Positions 6,590 to 15,511 are shown, counted from the stretch's first letter. The stretch is 21,098 bases of DNA from CAZOIA01 sp964579675 (GCA_964579675.1 CAZOIA010000099.1:1-21098), one strand, 5' to 3'. Translations and numbers: made by a program. Notes: generated by a model not told the origin, from the letters alone.

Positions 6590-9264
6590 GTCGTGCCCGG
6601 GCGAGCTTCTGGGTCCTTGTGGCGATTCTCGGGGCTGAACTGTCGTTCGCAGAGATCCCCTACCGGACCCGCCAGGATGTTATCGAGTACGGCACCACCG
6701 GGATCGGGTCACCTTACGTCTGGGGAGGCGGCAACTGGGACCCGAACGACCGCGGCTTCGGGGGGGCGGATTGCTCCGGATTCGTCAGCAAGTCCTGGGC
6801 CCTGACCAGGTGGACGCCCTATCGCGTCAACTACCATGGCTATTCCACCTATCACTACATCCAGACGCCGGGTGACTACTGGACTCAGGTAGATCGATCC
6901 GACTTGCTTTACGGTGACGCCATTGTCTACCGTTACAACGACAACCAGAACGGGCACATCTACCTCTTCCTTTCCGGCGACGGCTGGGGAGAGCACGAGG
7001 TGTACGAGGCCAGGGGATCGGCCTATGGAATCGTCCACCGCTGGCGGACCGCCTACAGCGGGGCCGACGTGACCAAGGGGATTCGCCGGGACCGCTTGAT
7101 CGAGAACATCGGGGTCACCGAACACATCGTGGAGACGGACGACAGCGCCCCTTACTATGTGGATTCGGGAATGACGGGCAGCTCCCAGTATGACAGTTAC
7201 GCGCCCGGTTGCCGCGAGGGCGATTGCCGATATCGGTGGGTCACTACCGACCGCAATGAGACGTGTACGTACACGCCCGATCTGCCCGAGGCCGGACGGT
7301 ATCGGGTCTACGTGACCTGCAACGAGAATAGCGAGAATGTCCACGGCGTCGGTGTGTCGGTCAACCATGTCGAGGGGACCGATGCTTTCGTCTGGGATCA
7401 GGACAACGACCTCTACCACAACACCTGGTTGCCGATGGGCGACCGAAGCTTCCAGCTTGACGCGGGCACGTCAGGCAGCGTGGTCTGGGACGATTTCAAC
7501 GCGACCCCGACTGACGGATCACGTGTCTTCCGCGGCGATGCCACCAAGTTCACGCTCGATAACCGGGTCGAAGTGGACGGCCAGGGCGGCATCACCGGCA
7601 AGTTCGCCACCATCCAAGGCGCTCTGGACTGGCTCAGGACGCACGAGTCCGAAGAGCCTGACGTGATAAACGTCACCTGCGACGCGCTAATCGAGTCAGG
7701 TTGCATCGAACTCAACCTGTTCGACGACCTGACGGTCAACGGGGATGCGGACGGTAATGGCATCGCGGTCACGGTGGCCGTCAGTCCCGGCAACGCTTCC
7801 GACTGGACGCGGGCGTGTGCAATGTACCTGGATATACCCATCCAGCACCATTATGAGCTTCGCGATCTTGTCCTCATTCCCCAATACGTCTCGGCTGGAT
7901 ATCAGACGCAGGCGTACGCCATGGTGATCGATGAACAGAACCCGTCCGGCCAGGCGTGCGCGATGTCGCTGGTGGTGGAGAACGTCACCATCGCCGGCAG
8001 CCTGCCGGGCAACGTCCCGACCGATCCGAACGTGAATTCGCGCTCGCTGGCCACCCTGTTCGGCAGCCCGGATGCGGGTTACGGTGCGAGTGTTCTCCAA
8101 CGATCGTCCAGTTGGGCCGGCGACGACGCCTGCCGTCAGACCGTCTCGGTCACGGGCCTGACGATCACGCACGGCGCCACCCGCGGACTCACGCTGGAAT
8201 CCGCCTGCACCAACTGGGACATCGACGGCGGTCTGGTCATCACGCACAACGCGCTGGAAGGCATGACGCTCGACGATCCCGGCGACATCACGTTCTGCGT
8301 CCGCGATTCTGCCGGTTCGAATCCGAACGAGTTCATGGGCAATCTCGGCAGCGCCATCGCGATTCTGGCGGACACGTCCGGGACACAAGTTGACCTGGGC
8401 CACTGCATCATCCACGGCAATCGCGCAGGCCAAGGCGCCGGTGTGGTGTCCCAGAACGCGGTGACGCACATCAGGAATTCCCTGATCGCCGATAATGTCT
8501 CGGTCGGGGCCGGCGGCGCGATATCCGCTGATGGGGGGGCGTTGACCATCGTGAACTGCACGATCGCCAACAACTCGGCCGACCAGTACGCAGGCGGCGT
8601 ATTCTGCTCGGGCGCCGACCTGACGATCACCAACTCGATCCTGTGGGGCAACCGTCCCGCGCAACTTCAGGGCAGCGGCATCGTGACTTACAGCGATGTG
8701 GAAAACGGTTGGCCGGGCGACGGGAACATCAACACTGACCCACATTTCGTTGACCCGGACGGCCCGGACGACGACCCCGGCACCGTCCAGGACAACGACT
8801 ACCATGTCCTGTTCTGTTCCCCCTGCGTCAACGCCGGAGACCCTGCTTTCGTACCGATGCCCGGCGATACGGATATCGACGGCCAGGACCGCGTTCAACG
8901 GGGTCGGGTTGACATCGGCGCTGACGAGACGCCCGAGATGCCCATTCTTGCCGATTGCAACGACAACGGCGTGCCGGATCCGTGTGACATTCTGGACGGC
9001 ACGAGCCGGGACATTGATGGCGACTGGGTTCCGGACGAGTGCGAGTACGCGTACGGGGATTTCGATCTCGATGGCGACGTTGACCAGGCGGACTTTGGCC
9101 ACCTCCAGGGGTGCCTGTCCGGCCCCAATGTTCCCCAGAACGATCCCGGTTGCACCAGCGCTCGCCTCGATGGTGACAAGGACGTGGACTGGGCTGATCT
9201 TGTGGTTTTCCGGGCTTGCATGACCGGTGCCGGTGTGCCGGCAGACCCGAGCTGCGCCGAATGA
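6586..9264 (+). CDS. Multidomain secreted protein: NlpC/P60-like, golvesin-like, beta-helix, dockerin-like
   Basis: This is an 892-residue protein with a signal peptide (residues 1-22). Residues about 25-165 form an NlpC/P60-like domain: SPYVWGGGNW and ADC63SGFV with the candidate catalytic Cys, and GH124IYLF with the candidate His. Residues about 178-305 resemble the golvesin C-terminal-type sandwich (IVETDDS, AGRYRVYVTC, SVVWDDFN). Residues about 340-780 are a right-handed beta-helix, with ladders such as TIVNCTIANNSADQYAGGVF and ITNSILWGN. Residues 790-822 are a planctomycete DCNDNGVPD-type motif. Residues 823-892 carry two dockerin-like Asp loops (DLDGDVDQADF, DGDKDVDWADL). It is probably a cell-wall or polysaccharide-active extracellular protein; the substrate is unknown. 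The start overlaps the propeller's stop, with AGGGGAAG upstream. Confidence 0.82.
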   Translation: MSRARASFWVLVAILGAELSFAEIPYRTRQDVIEYGTTGIGSPYVWGGGNWDPNDRGFGGADCSGFVSKSWALTRWTPYRVNYHGYSTYHYIQTPGDYWTQVDRSDLLYGDAIVYRYNDNQNGHIYLFLSGDGWGEHEVYEARGSAYGIVHRWRTAYSGADVTKGIRRDRLIENIGVTEHIVETDDSAPYYVDSGMTGSSQYDSYAPGCREGDCRYRWVTTDRNETCTYTPDLPEAGRYRVYVTCNENSENVHGVGVSVNHVEGTDAFVWDQDNDLYHNTWLPMGDRSFQLDAGTSGSVVWDDFNATPTDGSRVFRGDATKFTLDNRVEVDGQGGITGKFATIQGALDWLRTHESEEPDVINVTCDALIESGCIELNLFDDLTVNGDADGNGIAVTVAVSPGNASDWTRACAMYLDIPIQHHYELRDLVLIPQYVSAGYQTQAYAMVIDEQNPSGQACAMSLVVENVTIAGSLPGNVPTDPNVNSRSLATLFGSPDAGYGASVLQRSSSWAGDDACRQTVSVTGLTITHGATRGLTLESACTNWDIDGGLVITHNALEGMTLDDPGDITFCVRDSAGSNPNEFMGNLGSAIAILADTSGTQVDLGHCIIHGNRAGQGAGVVSQNAVTHIRNSLIADNVSVGAGGAISADGGALTIVNCTIANNSADQYAGGVFCSGADLTITNSILWGNRPAQLQGSGIVTYSDVENGWPGDGNINTDPHFVDPDGPDDDPGTVQDNDYHVLFCSPCVNAGDPAFVPMPGDTDIDGQDRVQRGRVDIGADETPEMPILADCNDNGVPDPCDILDGTSRDIDGDWVPDECEYAYGDFDLDGDVDQADFGHLQGCLSGPNVPQNDPGCTSARLDGDKDVDWADLVVFRACMTGAGVPADPSCAE

Positions 9265-9694
9265 CAGAAGAGTGTGGACGACGTGTCTTCCGCGCGCCGG
9301 GCCGCTGCTCAAACACCGGCCGGTGCCCCCGTTTTTTCCCGTGCCCGTCCGCCGCGACCGGTTATCGGGCCTTAGAAACGCTCGGCACCAGCGGCTGACT
9401 CGTTACGACCAGACCGGCGGGGACCCGAAGAGACAACCGGCGGCATCCCGAGCGCCCGCACGACAAGGCCCCATAAGAGCACCGTGGACGGAAAACTAGA
9501 ACCTAAGTTTTACACCCGGAGACTTACCGGAAGCCTGCCGCGTCCTCCGGCGCGCCCCGGCGAAGGCACCGGCCCAGTTGCCCGGACACCCGGCCGATCG
9601 TAACATGCTTACGGGTTTGGCACCGCTCGGATGGTGCCGGCAGCCCCTCGCGGGGAGGGACATCGTTCCTGTAATACGACCGAGGGCACCAGTG
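9265..9694. other. 430-base intergenic region
   Basis: I find no convincing gene here. It holds a weak terminator-like element near 9314-9337 and an imperfect inverted repeat AAAACT/AGTTTT (9492-9497 and 9506-9511) that stands out as AT-rich in GC-rich surroundings. GAGGG at 9682-9686 serves as the ribosome-binding site for the next gene. I see no strong sigma70 promoter. Confidence 0.45.
9314..9337 (+). terminator. Weak candidate terminator after the secreted-protein operon
   Basis: The palindrome CACCGGCCGGTG (9314-9325) is followed by CCCCCG and six T residues (9332-9337). The palindrome has no spacer, so only a 4-bp stem with a GGCC loop can form, and the T run is six bases away. The position, 50 bases after the stop at 9264, fits. 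Confidence 0.25.
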
Positions 9695-12600
9695 ATGACA
9701 CCACAACGTCAGGTGACACGTGCAATCCAGGGAATGGCGATATGCGGGCTCGTCCTCCTGGTGATGGGCCAGAATTGTGCGCTCTTTCCCTTCACGCCGG
9801 GCCCCGATGGGCCTGTGGGGGGGACGCTGGCGGTCGAAGCCGGGCCCGATGGAGCAATCACAATCGGCTCCAGTTACACGCTCCAAGGTGCAGTAACAGG
9901 CGGCACCTTGCCTTATGTGTACTCCTGGACCCCGGCAACAGGGCTGGACAATGCGGCTCTCCTTCAGCCGACGTTCACCTCTATACAATCTGAGACTGTC
10001 GTTTTTACTTTGACGGTGAACGATGGTGCCGGCCAAGTGGCCAGCGACACGGCCACGGTGGTCGTCGGGACCGCTGACGCCTCGGGCGGGGGCGGCGGTA
10101 GTCCTGCGCCGTTGGCGGTTGATGTGGGCAATGATCTCGCCGCCACCATCGGCTTTCCCATCACCTTACAGGGCTTCGTCTCGGGCGGCGACGAGAACTA
10201 CACGATCTCATGGTCACCGGCGACCTCTCTGGTCAACCCTACCACACTGACCCCGACGTTCACCCCGATGCGAGCGGGCGACTTCCAGTTCACCCTCACC
10301 GTAGTGGATGGTTCGGGGACCACCGCGAGCGCCTCGCTGACGGTGACTGCGTCGGAGAGGACCACGCTGAGCGAACTGAAATGGGGCGAAAACTACTCCG
10401 GCGGCGGGTATAAGGTTCTGGCCGAATTCGCCAGGCCGTTGGACGAGGCAACGGCCGAGGAGGAGCAGAACTACCGTATCAGCGGCACCGGCGAGGTTCC
10501 CAGCACCGCGACTCTTATCGGCACCGAGGATCGCATCGTGTCGCTGGTATTCACCGGTGTCACTCTCGCACGGCAGGACGCCTCCTTCGACATCAGCGTC
10601 GACGGCGGGGTGAAGGATGCCAACGGCAATAGTGTTCCCCAGGACATAGGGCGTAGGCCCATCGCAAACGGTAACGATACCACGGCGCCGGTCGTCAGCA
10701 CACTCCAATGGGCAGTGGACTACGCCGGCAGTTACGCGGTAGAGCTTGTTTTCAGCGAAGCGATGGACCGGACCTCGGTGGAGGAACCGAGGGCCTATAA
10801 GATTCATGAGGAGGGTGATCAGGTCGTCGCCTTCACCGCGACCCTTGGCGAGGACGCCATGACCGTGGCCCTGGTTTTCGAGGGCCTAGCGTTGTCCGAT
10901 GACGCAACAATCGATATCGGGCTCTTGAGTATCCGGGATATCAACGGGCAGGCGTTGACGCTGGTGCTCGCAGAATCGGTCGATGCCAATACGGCGGATG
11001 TCAACGAGCCCACGATCGACGCGGATTCCATTCAGTTTGTCGGCGGCTTTTCGGGCGGCGGCTACCAGGTTCGTCTCGAGTTCAACGAGGCGATGAACAA
11101 GCGCACGGTTGAGGAGGACCCGAGCGTCTATGAGATCGATGGTCAGGAGGCGGCGTCGGCCACCCTGGCCAACGACGGCCGGACCGCCACCCTGTGGTTC
11201 GACAGGGGCACCGCAAATACCAACAGCAAGCTGGACATCGACGGCGGCGAGGTTGAGGACATCAACGGCGAGGTCCTGCCGGACCAGACCAACCTGGACA
11301 TCCTGCCCCCTTCAGCTACCGGCGCGCCTCCGAACGCACCGACACTGACCTGGCTCAGGGGGGACGTCTCCACCGGCTATGAGTTCCGGGCCCGGTTCAA
11401 CGAGGCGATGGATGAAACTACGGTGGAGGACGCGGACAACTGGCAGATCCAGGTGGGTGGCGCGACGATCCATCCCACCGGCGTGGTTCTCAGCAACACC
11501 ACCGCCGGCGATGAGATCGCCGGACGAACCGCGACTGTCACCTTTGGTGATACGACGATGGCCCGGACCACCAGGGTGGTTGTTTCCGTCGGCGGTTCGA
11601 TCCTCGACGTCAACGGCAACGCGCTGCCCCAGATGAGTCTGGAGGTCCGCGCCAACCTGGACGACACAACCCCGCCGACGGTAGTGTCCCCGGTCGGCAC
11701 GTTGCCCGCGAGGCCCATGTGGGGCAGACTCACGTCCGGTGCCTATCCCCCCGGCGACAGCGAGTTCTATCACGTATCCGTTGTCTTCAGTGAGACCATG
11801 GACGCCAACTCGGCCACGAACCGGGAGAACTACTGGCTGGCCGGCAGTAATCCGACGGCAGTCACACTGGAGAATACGGGTACCATAGTGGAGTTGACGT
11901 TTGAAACGACGATCGCCGGCATCAGGACTTCGGACCCCCTGCGGATTTACAGCACGGTGCGGGACATCAACGGGCGGCCGACGACCAACGTTATCGGGAT
12001 GCTCATCTCGCCCAACTACTACGAGACCGCTACGCCCGTAGCGCCTGAGATTCGGGAGATCTTCTGGGGCATCAACAAAGCGCCTTACCAGGTGAACGTC
12101 GTATTCAGTGAAGTGATGGACGCCGGTTCGGCCACCAATCCCAACGCGTATACCCTGGGCGCATCCGCCCCGCAAGCGGTGGCGCTCAGCCCCGANNNNN
12201 NNNNNCCGGGAGAGACGGCCTCCATACCGACCAAATGGCTCAGCCCCGACGGGAAGACCGCGATGCTGAGCTTCGGCAACACCACGTTTGCCCCGCTGGT
12301 GGACATGCTGGACGTAGCCGACTGGCCCGCCCCCGCCGCGCCAAAGGATATCAACGGGCAGGCCTTTGCCGGGCAAATCGTTCCCCTGCCGCCCATGCCG
12401 GAGCAGCGGCCGACCGTTGATGACGACGGCCCGGTATTGCTCTCCGCGGTTTGGGCCGCCGACCATCCGTCCCAGTATCAGGTCCTCGCGACGTTCAACG
12501 AGGCGCTGGACGACACGTATGCCGGCACGGCCGGCTGCTACGAAATGGAGAGTGGAGGGTTCCCGCCGCTACCGGTTGCCGCCACAACTGCCAACTTGCT

Positions 12601-13498
12601 GCCCGGCGGCTTCCAGGTGTTGCTGGACTTCAACAATCTGTTCAACCGTAACAGCACGCTCGATATCGTCACCGTTCCCGGGCTGCCCCCTATTAGCATC
12701 CTGGATATGCATGACGATAATAACATTTGCACGTCTTCGGTGAATGTGCTCGCGAATCCGGCCGACACCTACGCCAACGTGTACGTGGATTTCTTCGGCC
12801 TGCCGACGGCGGATGCGATGTGGTCGGCGGACTTCGCGGGCGGCGGCTACGAGCTGTCGGTCACCTTCAGCCACGAGGTGCTCGACCAGCAGTCAGCGGA
12901 GACCCTGGCCCACTACGGGATCTTCGGGACGCTCATCAACCCGGTTCAGGCCGTCTTGGCCCCGGCCGACGATTTGGCCAACAGCATATTCGCCGGCAGA
13001 ACGGTCACGCTGACTTTTGCCTCGACTCCCGGGCTGCCTTACCTGACCCGAGGGTTGAGTGCCTTCCAGGACCTGCTGGACGTGAGTTTGTCCGCTTCGG
13101 TGAGCGATGTGAACGGCAACTTCATGCCGCAGATACTGGGCGTGTTTATCATGCCCAATTTCAACGACGTGACGCCGCCGACGGTGGTCTTGGCGACCGC
13201 GACCGGGCCTGACGTAACCGTTATGTTCAGTGAGGCGATGGACCGGACCACGGCGGAGACGCGAGCCGCCTACACCCTTACCGCTATTGACCCTGTAACC
13301 GGCTTGCTGGTACCGGTTATTGATCCGGTCACCCTCTTGCCGGTCGCGCCGACCGTCGTGGTACTGCAGCCTGACGGCATGACGGTCTTGATGCAGTTTG
13401 CCATGCCGCCAGCCGGCTACAACCTGCGCGTGAGCGTAGGCGACTCGATCACCGACATTAACAGTCTGGCCAAGACTGAAGAGGACTTCCCGCTGTAG
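9695..13498 (+). CDS. Large exported Ig-repeat protein (two PKD/Ig-like domains, nine SbsA-like repeats)
   Basis: This is a 1267-residue protein interrupted by 10 Ns. Residues 1-28 form a hydrophobic export signal ending MGQNC; Cys28 could be lipidated but the lipobox is not canonical. Two PKD/Ig-like domains follow (about 44-125 and 140-218; both have ITLQG or YTLQG, GG, SW-PAT). Then come nine repeats of about 105-120 residues, starting near 225, 330, 438, 547, 659, 782, 905, 1036 and 1157. Each has the core Y-x-V-x-x-x-F-x-E-x-MD and most end in D-[IVA]-NG, as in SbsA Ig-like domains. Repeats 7 and 9 have altered ends (DMHDDNN, DINS). No enzyme domain is visible. It is probably a surface or cell-envelope adhesive or structural protein. 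GAGGG lies 8 bases before ATG 9695, and a strong terminator follows the stop. Confidence 0.8.
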   Translation: MTPQRQVTRAIQGMAICGLVLLVMGQNCALFPFTPGPDGPVGGTLAVEAGPDGAITIGSSYTLQGAVTGGTLPYVYSWTPATGLDNAALLQPTFTSIQSETVVFTLTVNDGAGQVASDTATVVVGTADASGGGGGSPAPLAVDVGNDLAATIGFPITLQGFVSGGDENYTISWSPATSLVNPTTLTPTFTPMRAGDFQFTLTVVDGSGTTASASLTVTASERTTLSELKWGENYSGGGYKVLAEFARPLDEATAEEEQNYRISGTGEVPSTATLIGTEDRIVSLVFTGVTLARQDASFDISVDGGVKDANGNSVPQDIGRRPIANGNDTTAPVVSTLQWAVDYAGSYAVELVFSEAMDRTSVEEPRAYKIHEEGDQVVAFTATLGEDAMTVALVFEGLALSDDATIDIGLLSIRDINGQALTLVLAESVDANTADVNEPTIDADSIQFVGGFSGGGYQVRLEFNEAMNKRTVEEDPSVYEIDGQEAASATLANDGRTATLWFDRGTANTNSKLDIDGGEVEDINGEVLPDQTNLDILPPSATGAPPNAPTLTWLRGDVSTGYEFRARFNEAMDETTVEDADNWQIQVGGATIHPTGVVLSNTTAGDEIAGRTATVTFGDTTMARTTRVVVSVGGSILDVNGNALPQMSLEVRANLDDTTPPTVVSPVGTLPARPMWGRLTSGAYPPGDSEFYHVSVVFSETMDANSATNRENYWLAGSNPTAVTLENTGTIVELTFETTIAGIRTSDPLRIYSTVRDINGRPTTNVIGMLISPNYYETATPVAPEIREIFWGINKAPYQVNVVFSEVMDAGSATNPNAYTLGASAPQAVALSPXXXXPGETASIPTKWLSPDGKTAMLSFGNTTFAPLVDMLDVADWPAPAAPKDINGQAFAGQIVPLPPMPEQRPTVDDDGPVLLSAVWAADHPSQYQVLATFNEALDDTYAGTAGCYEMESGGFPPLPVAATTANLLPGGFQVLLDFNNLFNRNSTLDIVTVPGLPPISILDMHDDNNICTSSVNVLANPADTYANVYVDFFGLPTADAMWSADFAGGGYELSVTFSHEVLDQQSAETLAHYGIFGTLINPVQAVLAPADDLANSIFAGRTVTLTFASTPGLPYLTRGLSAFQDLLDVSLSASVSDVNGNFMPQILGVFIMPNFNDVTPPTVVLATATGPDVTVMFSEAMDRTTAETRAAYTLTAIDPVTGLLVPVIDPVTLLPVAPTVVVLQPDGMTVLMQFAMPPAGYNLRVSVGDSITDINSLAKTEEDFPL
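12196..12205. other. Assembly gap of 10 Ns inside the Ig-repeat gene
   Basis: Ten N bases fall in repeat 6 of the Ig-repeat protein. The reading frame is the same on both sides, so if the true gap differs in size it should equal 1 modulo 3. The left flank ends exactly with GCTCAGCCCCGA (12184-12195), which recurs at 12238-12249. Confidence 0.95.
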
Positions 13499-13539
13499 CA
13501 GGGACCTCCGGAGAACGTCGGACGGATTGAATACGTGAG

Positions 13540-13569
13540 GCCCCGGGCAGGTTTGCCCGGGGCTTTTTT
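13540..13569 (+). terminator. Strong Rho-independent terminator
   Basis: A perfect 10-bp stem, GCCCCGGGCA (13540-13549) and TGCCCGGGGC (13554-13563), encloses the loop GGTT. It is followed at once by six T residues (13564-13569). It lies 41 bases after the stop of the Ig-repeat gene and should end that transcript. The next 240 bases, to about 13811, hold no gene that I can support. Confidence 0.92.
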
Positions 13570-13811
13570 GTGGCTCATCCGGCCGAAGCGTACGTGCCAG
13601 GCGGTCCAGGAGAGACCCCTGAGACCCTCTCTCGCGGGCTGCGGCGAGGTGTTCGTAGGCGGCGCCGCTTGGGGCCATGAGCGTCCCCGGTTCGAGGCCC
13701 CCGGCATGCCGACGACTTACCGAGCCTCACAAACTAAAGTGTAGGCGCAATCAACAGCGCCAAGTACAAACGTCATTATGTAAAATTCACAAGTCATATC
13801 GCCAAGTAGAC

Positions 13812-13840
13812 CTGACATTTGATGGCCGATGGTGTAGGAT
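13812..13840 (+). promoter_or_regulatory. Candidate promoter of the Xre regulator operon
   Basis: CTGACA (13812-13817, 5/6 of the -35 consensus), a 17-base spacer and TAGGAT (13835-13840, 4/6 of the -10 consensus) lie just upstream of AGGAGG (13847-13852). The leader would be only about 10 bases, which is short, so this is tentative. The surrounding stretch 13730-13850 is more AT-rich than its neighbours. Confidence 0.4.
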
Positions 13841-13857
13841 AGAGATAGGAGGAACGC

Positions 13858-14076
13858 ATGATGGCCGATTTTCGCCTTTGCAACCGTTTGAAGGTCGCAC
13901 GTGCAGAGAAGAGTCTCTCCCAGGAGCAACTCGGCTTGCTGGCCGGAGTGACTCGCCAAACCATCAGTTCGATTGAAACGGGTCAGTACAACCCCTCGGC
14001 CTTGCTGGCCCTGGTCCTGGCCCGACGCCTGGACAAGCGGATCGAAGAGCTCTTCTTTCTGGAGGACGAGTCATGA
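13858..14076 (+). CDS. Small Xre-family HTH transcriptional regulator
   Basis: This is a 72-residue, single-domain regulator. The helix-turn-helix spans residues 21-40 (SQEQLGLLAGVTRQTISSIE), followed by NPSALLALVLARRLDKRIEE and the ending ELFFLED, the standard form of the very short Xre/YgzD-like regulators. AGGAGG (13847-13852) precedes two possible starts, ATG 13858 (5 bases) and ATG 13861 (8 bases); the proteins differ by one residue. The stop overlaps the next gene's start (ATGA, 14073-14076), a pairing seen widely between such regulators and small membrane proteins. It probably represses its own operon; the signal is unknown. Confidence 0.9.
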   Translation: MMADFRLCNRLKVARAEKSLSQEQLGLLAGVTRQTISSIETGQYNPSALLALVLARRLDKRIEELFFLEDES

Positions 14077-14372
14077 GTACCCACCAAAGCGTGGAACAGG
14101 ATGAACGGACAGTAGCGGTCATGGGTGCCAGCTCCCGATTGGCCTTCTTATTTCTCTACTTCGGACTCCTCATTGATTATGCGTACCGGGCCATAGTTCG
14201 TCACGAGAATGCTTGGGACTTGGTGGCCCTGGTCTTTGGAGGTTCGGTCATTGCCACGATATACCAAGCCCGCCATAAGACACTGGGAAAGACCTGGGTC
14301 AAGACGGTGGTGCTCTTCGGCGTCCTCGGAGCCGCATTCGGAGTTGTTCTTGCAATGACACAAGCCAGGTGA
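14073..14372 (+). CDS. Small three-helix membrane protein coupled to the Xre regulator
   Basis: This is a 99-residue protein with a polar N-terminus (about 18 residues) and three predicted membrane helices, near 21-40 (LAFLFLYFGLLIDYAY), 47-63 (DLVALVFGGSVIATIY) and 76-95 (VKTVVLFGVLGAAFGVVLAM). Its ATG overlaps the regulator's stop, with GGAGGACG just upstream (from 14061). I do not recognise a named family. Such two-gene units often pair a regulator with a membrane protein of unknown role, and here the membrane protein may sense or be controlled by its partner. No terminator is evident in the 182 bases that follow. Confidence 0.75.
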   Translation: MSTHQSVEQDERTVAVMGASSRLAFLFLYFGLLIDYAYRAIVRHENAWDLVALVFGGSVIATIYQARHKTLGKTWVKTVVLFGVLGAAFGVVLAMTQAR

Positions 14373-14554
14373 ATCTCGGTTCGTTCGCCTCGATCCCGTG
14401 GGTTTGCGCGTTGGCACTGCTTCTGCGAGGACAGTACGCCTCACGTGGTCGTGGCACATGTAACCGTTCGCGGGAAGACGAAGTGCGCTTCAACCGGATG
14501 AACCTTTTTTGTCGCTGCACCGACCGACGGGGGCAGCGCGGCCCCTGCCGCCGG

Positions 14555-15511
14555 TCATTTGCGAAGCGGCGTGGTCTTCTGAAAGGCCTTGATCTGATCG
14601 AGGGGCACGATGCCCGTGGAGGCCCCGGGGGCCTGGATGCAATGAGCGGCCGTTGCGTTGCCGAGCAGGGCGGCCTCAGGCAGGTCGAGCCCTTCATGCA
14701 GGCCGGCCAGGAAGCCGGCGCTCCAACTATCGCCCGCCCCGGTGGTATCGACCACGTGGTCCACCCTGTAGGCAGGCACCCGGGTCTCGACGCCGGCGGC
14801 GTCCCGGCAGAAGGCCCCGTCCTCGTCCAGCTTGACCACGACGTTCCGGCAACCGCGATCCTGGAACGCCCGGGCGACGTCACCGGGGTCGTCGAGACCG
14901 CTGATCGCCCTGGCTTCCGGCTGCGAGGGGATGAAGTAGTCCAGCATACTCAGAGCGGGGTGGATGTTGGCGTGCCATTGCTCGGCCGACGCGCTGTCGA
15001 GATAGACGGTATCCAGGAGCGTCTTGGCCCCGGCCTTTCGGGCGTCGGCCAACAGCCGGGCCGTCTGCTCGCCGTCGAAGGTCTCCATCACCATCGTCCC
15101 GGCGACGAAGCAGAACCTGGCTTGCCGGATGATCTTCAGGTTGATGTCGTCGTAACAGAGGGTGGCATTGGCCCCCATGGTGTGGAAGAAGCTCCGCTGC
15201 CCGCCGGACAGCACGCAGACGAAGGTGTAGGGGGTATGGATCCCGTCGGTGTGGACGACGCCGTCCGTGCCGACCCCGTATCTAGTGAGTTCACTTATGA
15301 CGAACTCGCCGAGGGCGTCGTTGCCGACCTTGACGACGGCGTCGCAGGCGATGCCCATCTTGGCCAGGGCGATCGAGCAGTTGACGGCGCATCCGCCCGT
15401 GGTCATGGTCAGCTTATCGAACAGCCGAAGCCCACCGGGCGGGGGGTAGTCGTCGATCGTCTGCCCGATGGCGTCTACCGTACAAATACCCACGTTGACG
15501 ATGTCACTCAT
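14555..15511 (-). CDS. PfkB-family carbohydrate (or nucleoside) kinase
   Basis: This 318-residue protein is a ribokinase/PfkB-family kinase. Signature 1 is G39-G-CAVN44, close to the sugar pocket. Signature 2 is DTTGAGDSW (255-263), with Asp261 as the expected catalytic base and GAG as the anion hole. Motifs IPSQPEA and VVVKLDEDGAF are also as expected. Length is normal. ATG 15511 is chosen over an upstream extension to 15538 because MSDIVNVG begins the first beta strand. It overlaps the stop of the upstream membrane protein by 8 bases (ATGAGTGA), so the two form one minus-strand operon. It should phosphorylate a sugar or nucleoside using ATP in the cytoplasm. The sequence alone does not fix the substrate. 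Confidence 0.9.
   Translation of the reverse strand: MSDIVNVGICTVDAIGQTIDDYPPPGGLRLFDKLTMTTGGCAVNCSIALAKMGIACDAVVKVGNDALGEFVISELTRYGVGTDGVVHTDGIHTPYTFVCVLSGGQRSFFHTMGANATLCYDDINLKIIRQARFCFVAGTMVMETFDGEQTARLLADARKAGAKTLLDTVYLDSASAEQWHANIHPALSMLDYFIPSQPEARAISGLDDPGDVARAFQDRGCRNVVVKLDEDGAFCRDAAGVETRVPAYRVDHVVDTTGAGDSWSAGFLAGLHEGLDLPEAALLGNATAAHCIQAPGASTGIVPLDQIKAFQKTTPLRK

Noticed and set aside
7696..9312. A 538-residue open frame on the minus strand
   Set aside because: It is antisense to the beta-helix/dockerin-like gene, whose domains and signal peptide are clear. GC-rich codons leave few stops on the other strand, and the translation shows no known motif.
11312..12466. Long minus-strand frame across the Ig-repeat gene
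   Set aside because: It is a shadow of the repeat gene, crosses the N gap and has no recognisable domain.
14504..14554. Terminator between the small membrane protein and the PfkB kinase
   Set aside because: A GGGGC/GCCCC stem exists at about 14531-14546, but the T run (from about 14505) precedes it on the + strand and no T run follows it on the minus strand.
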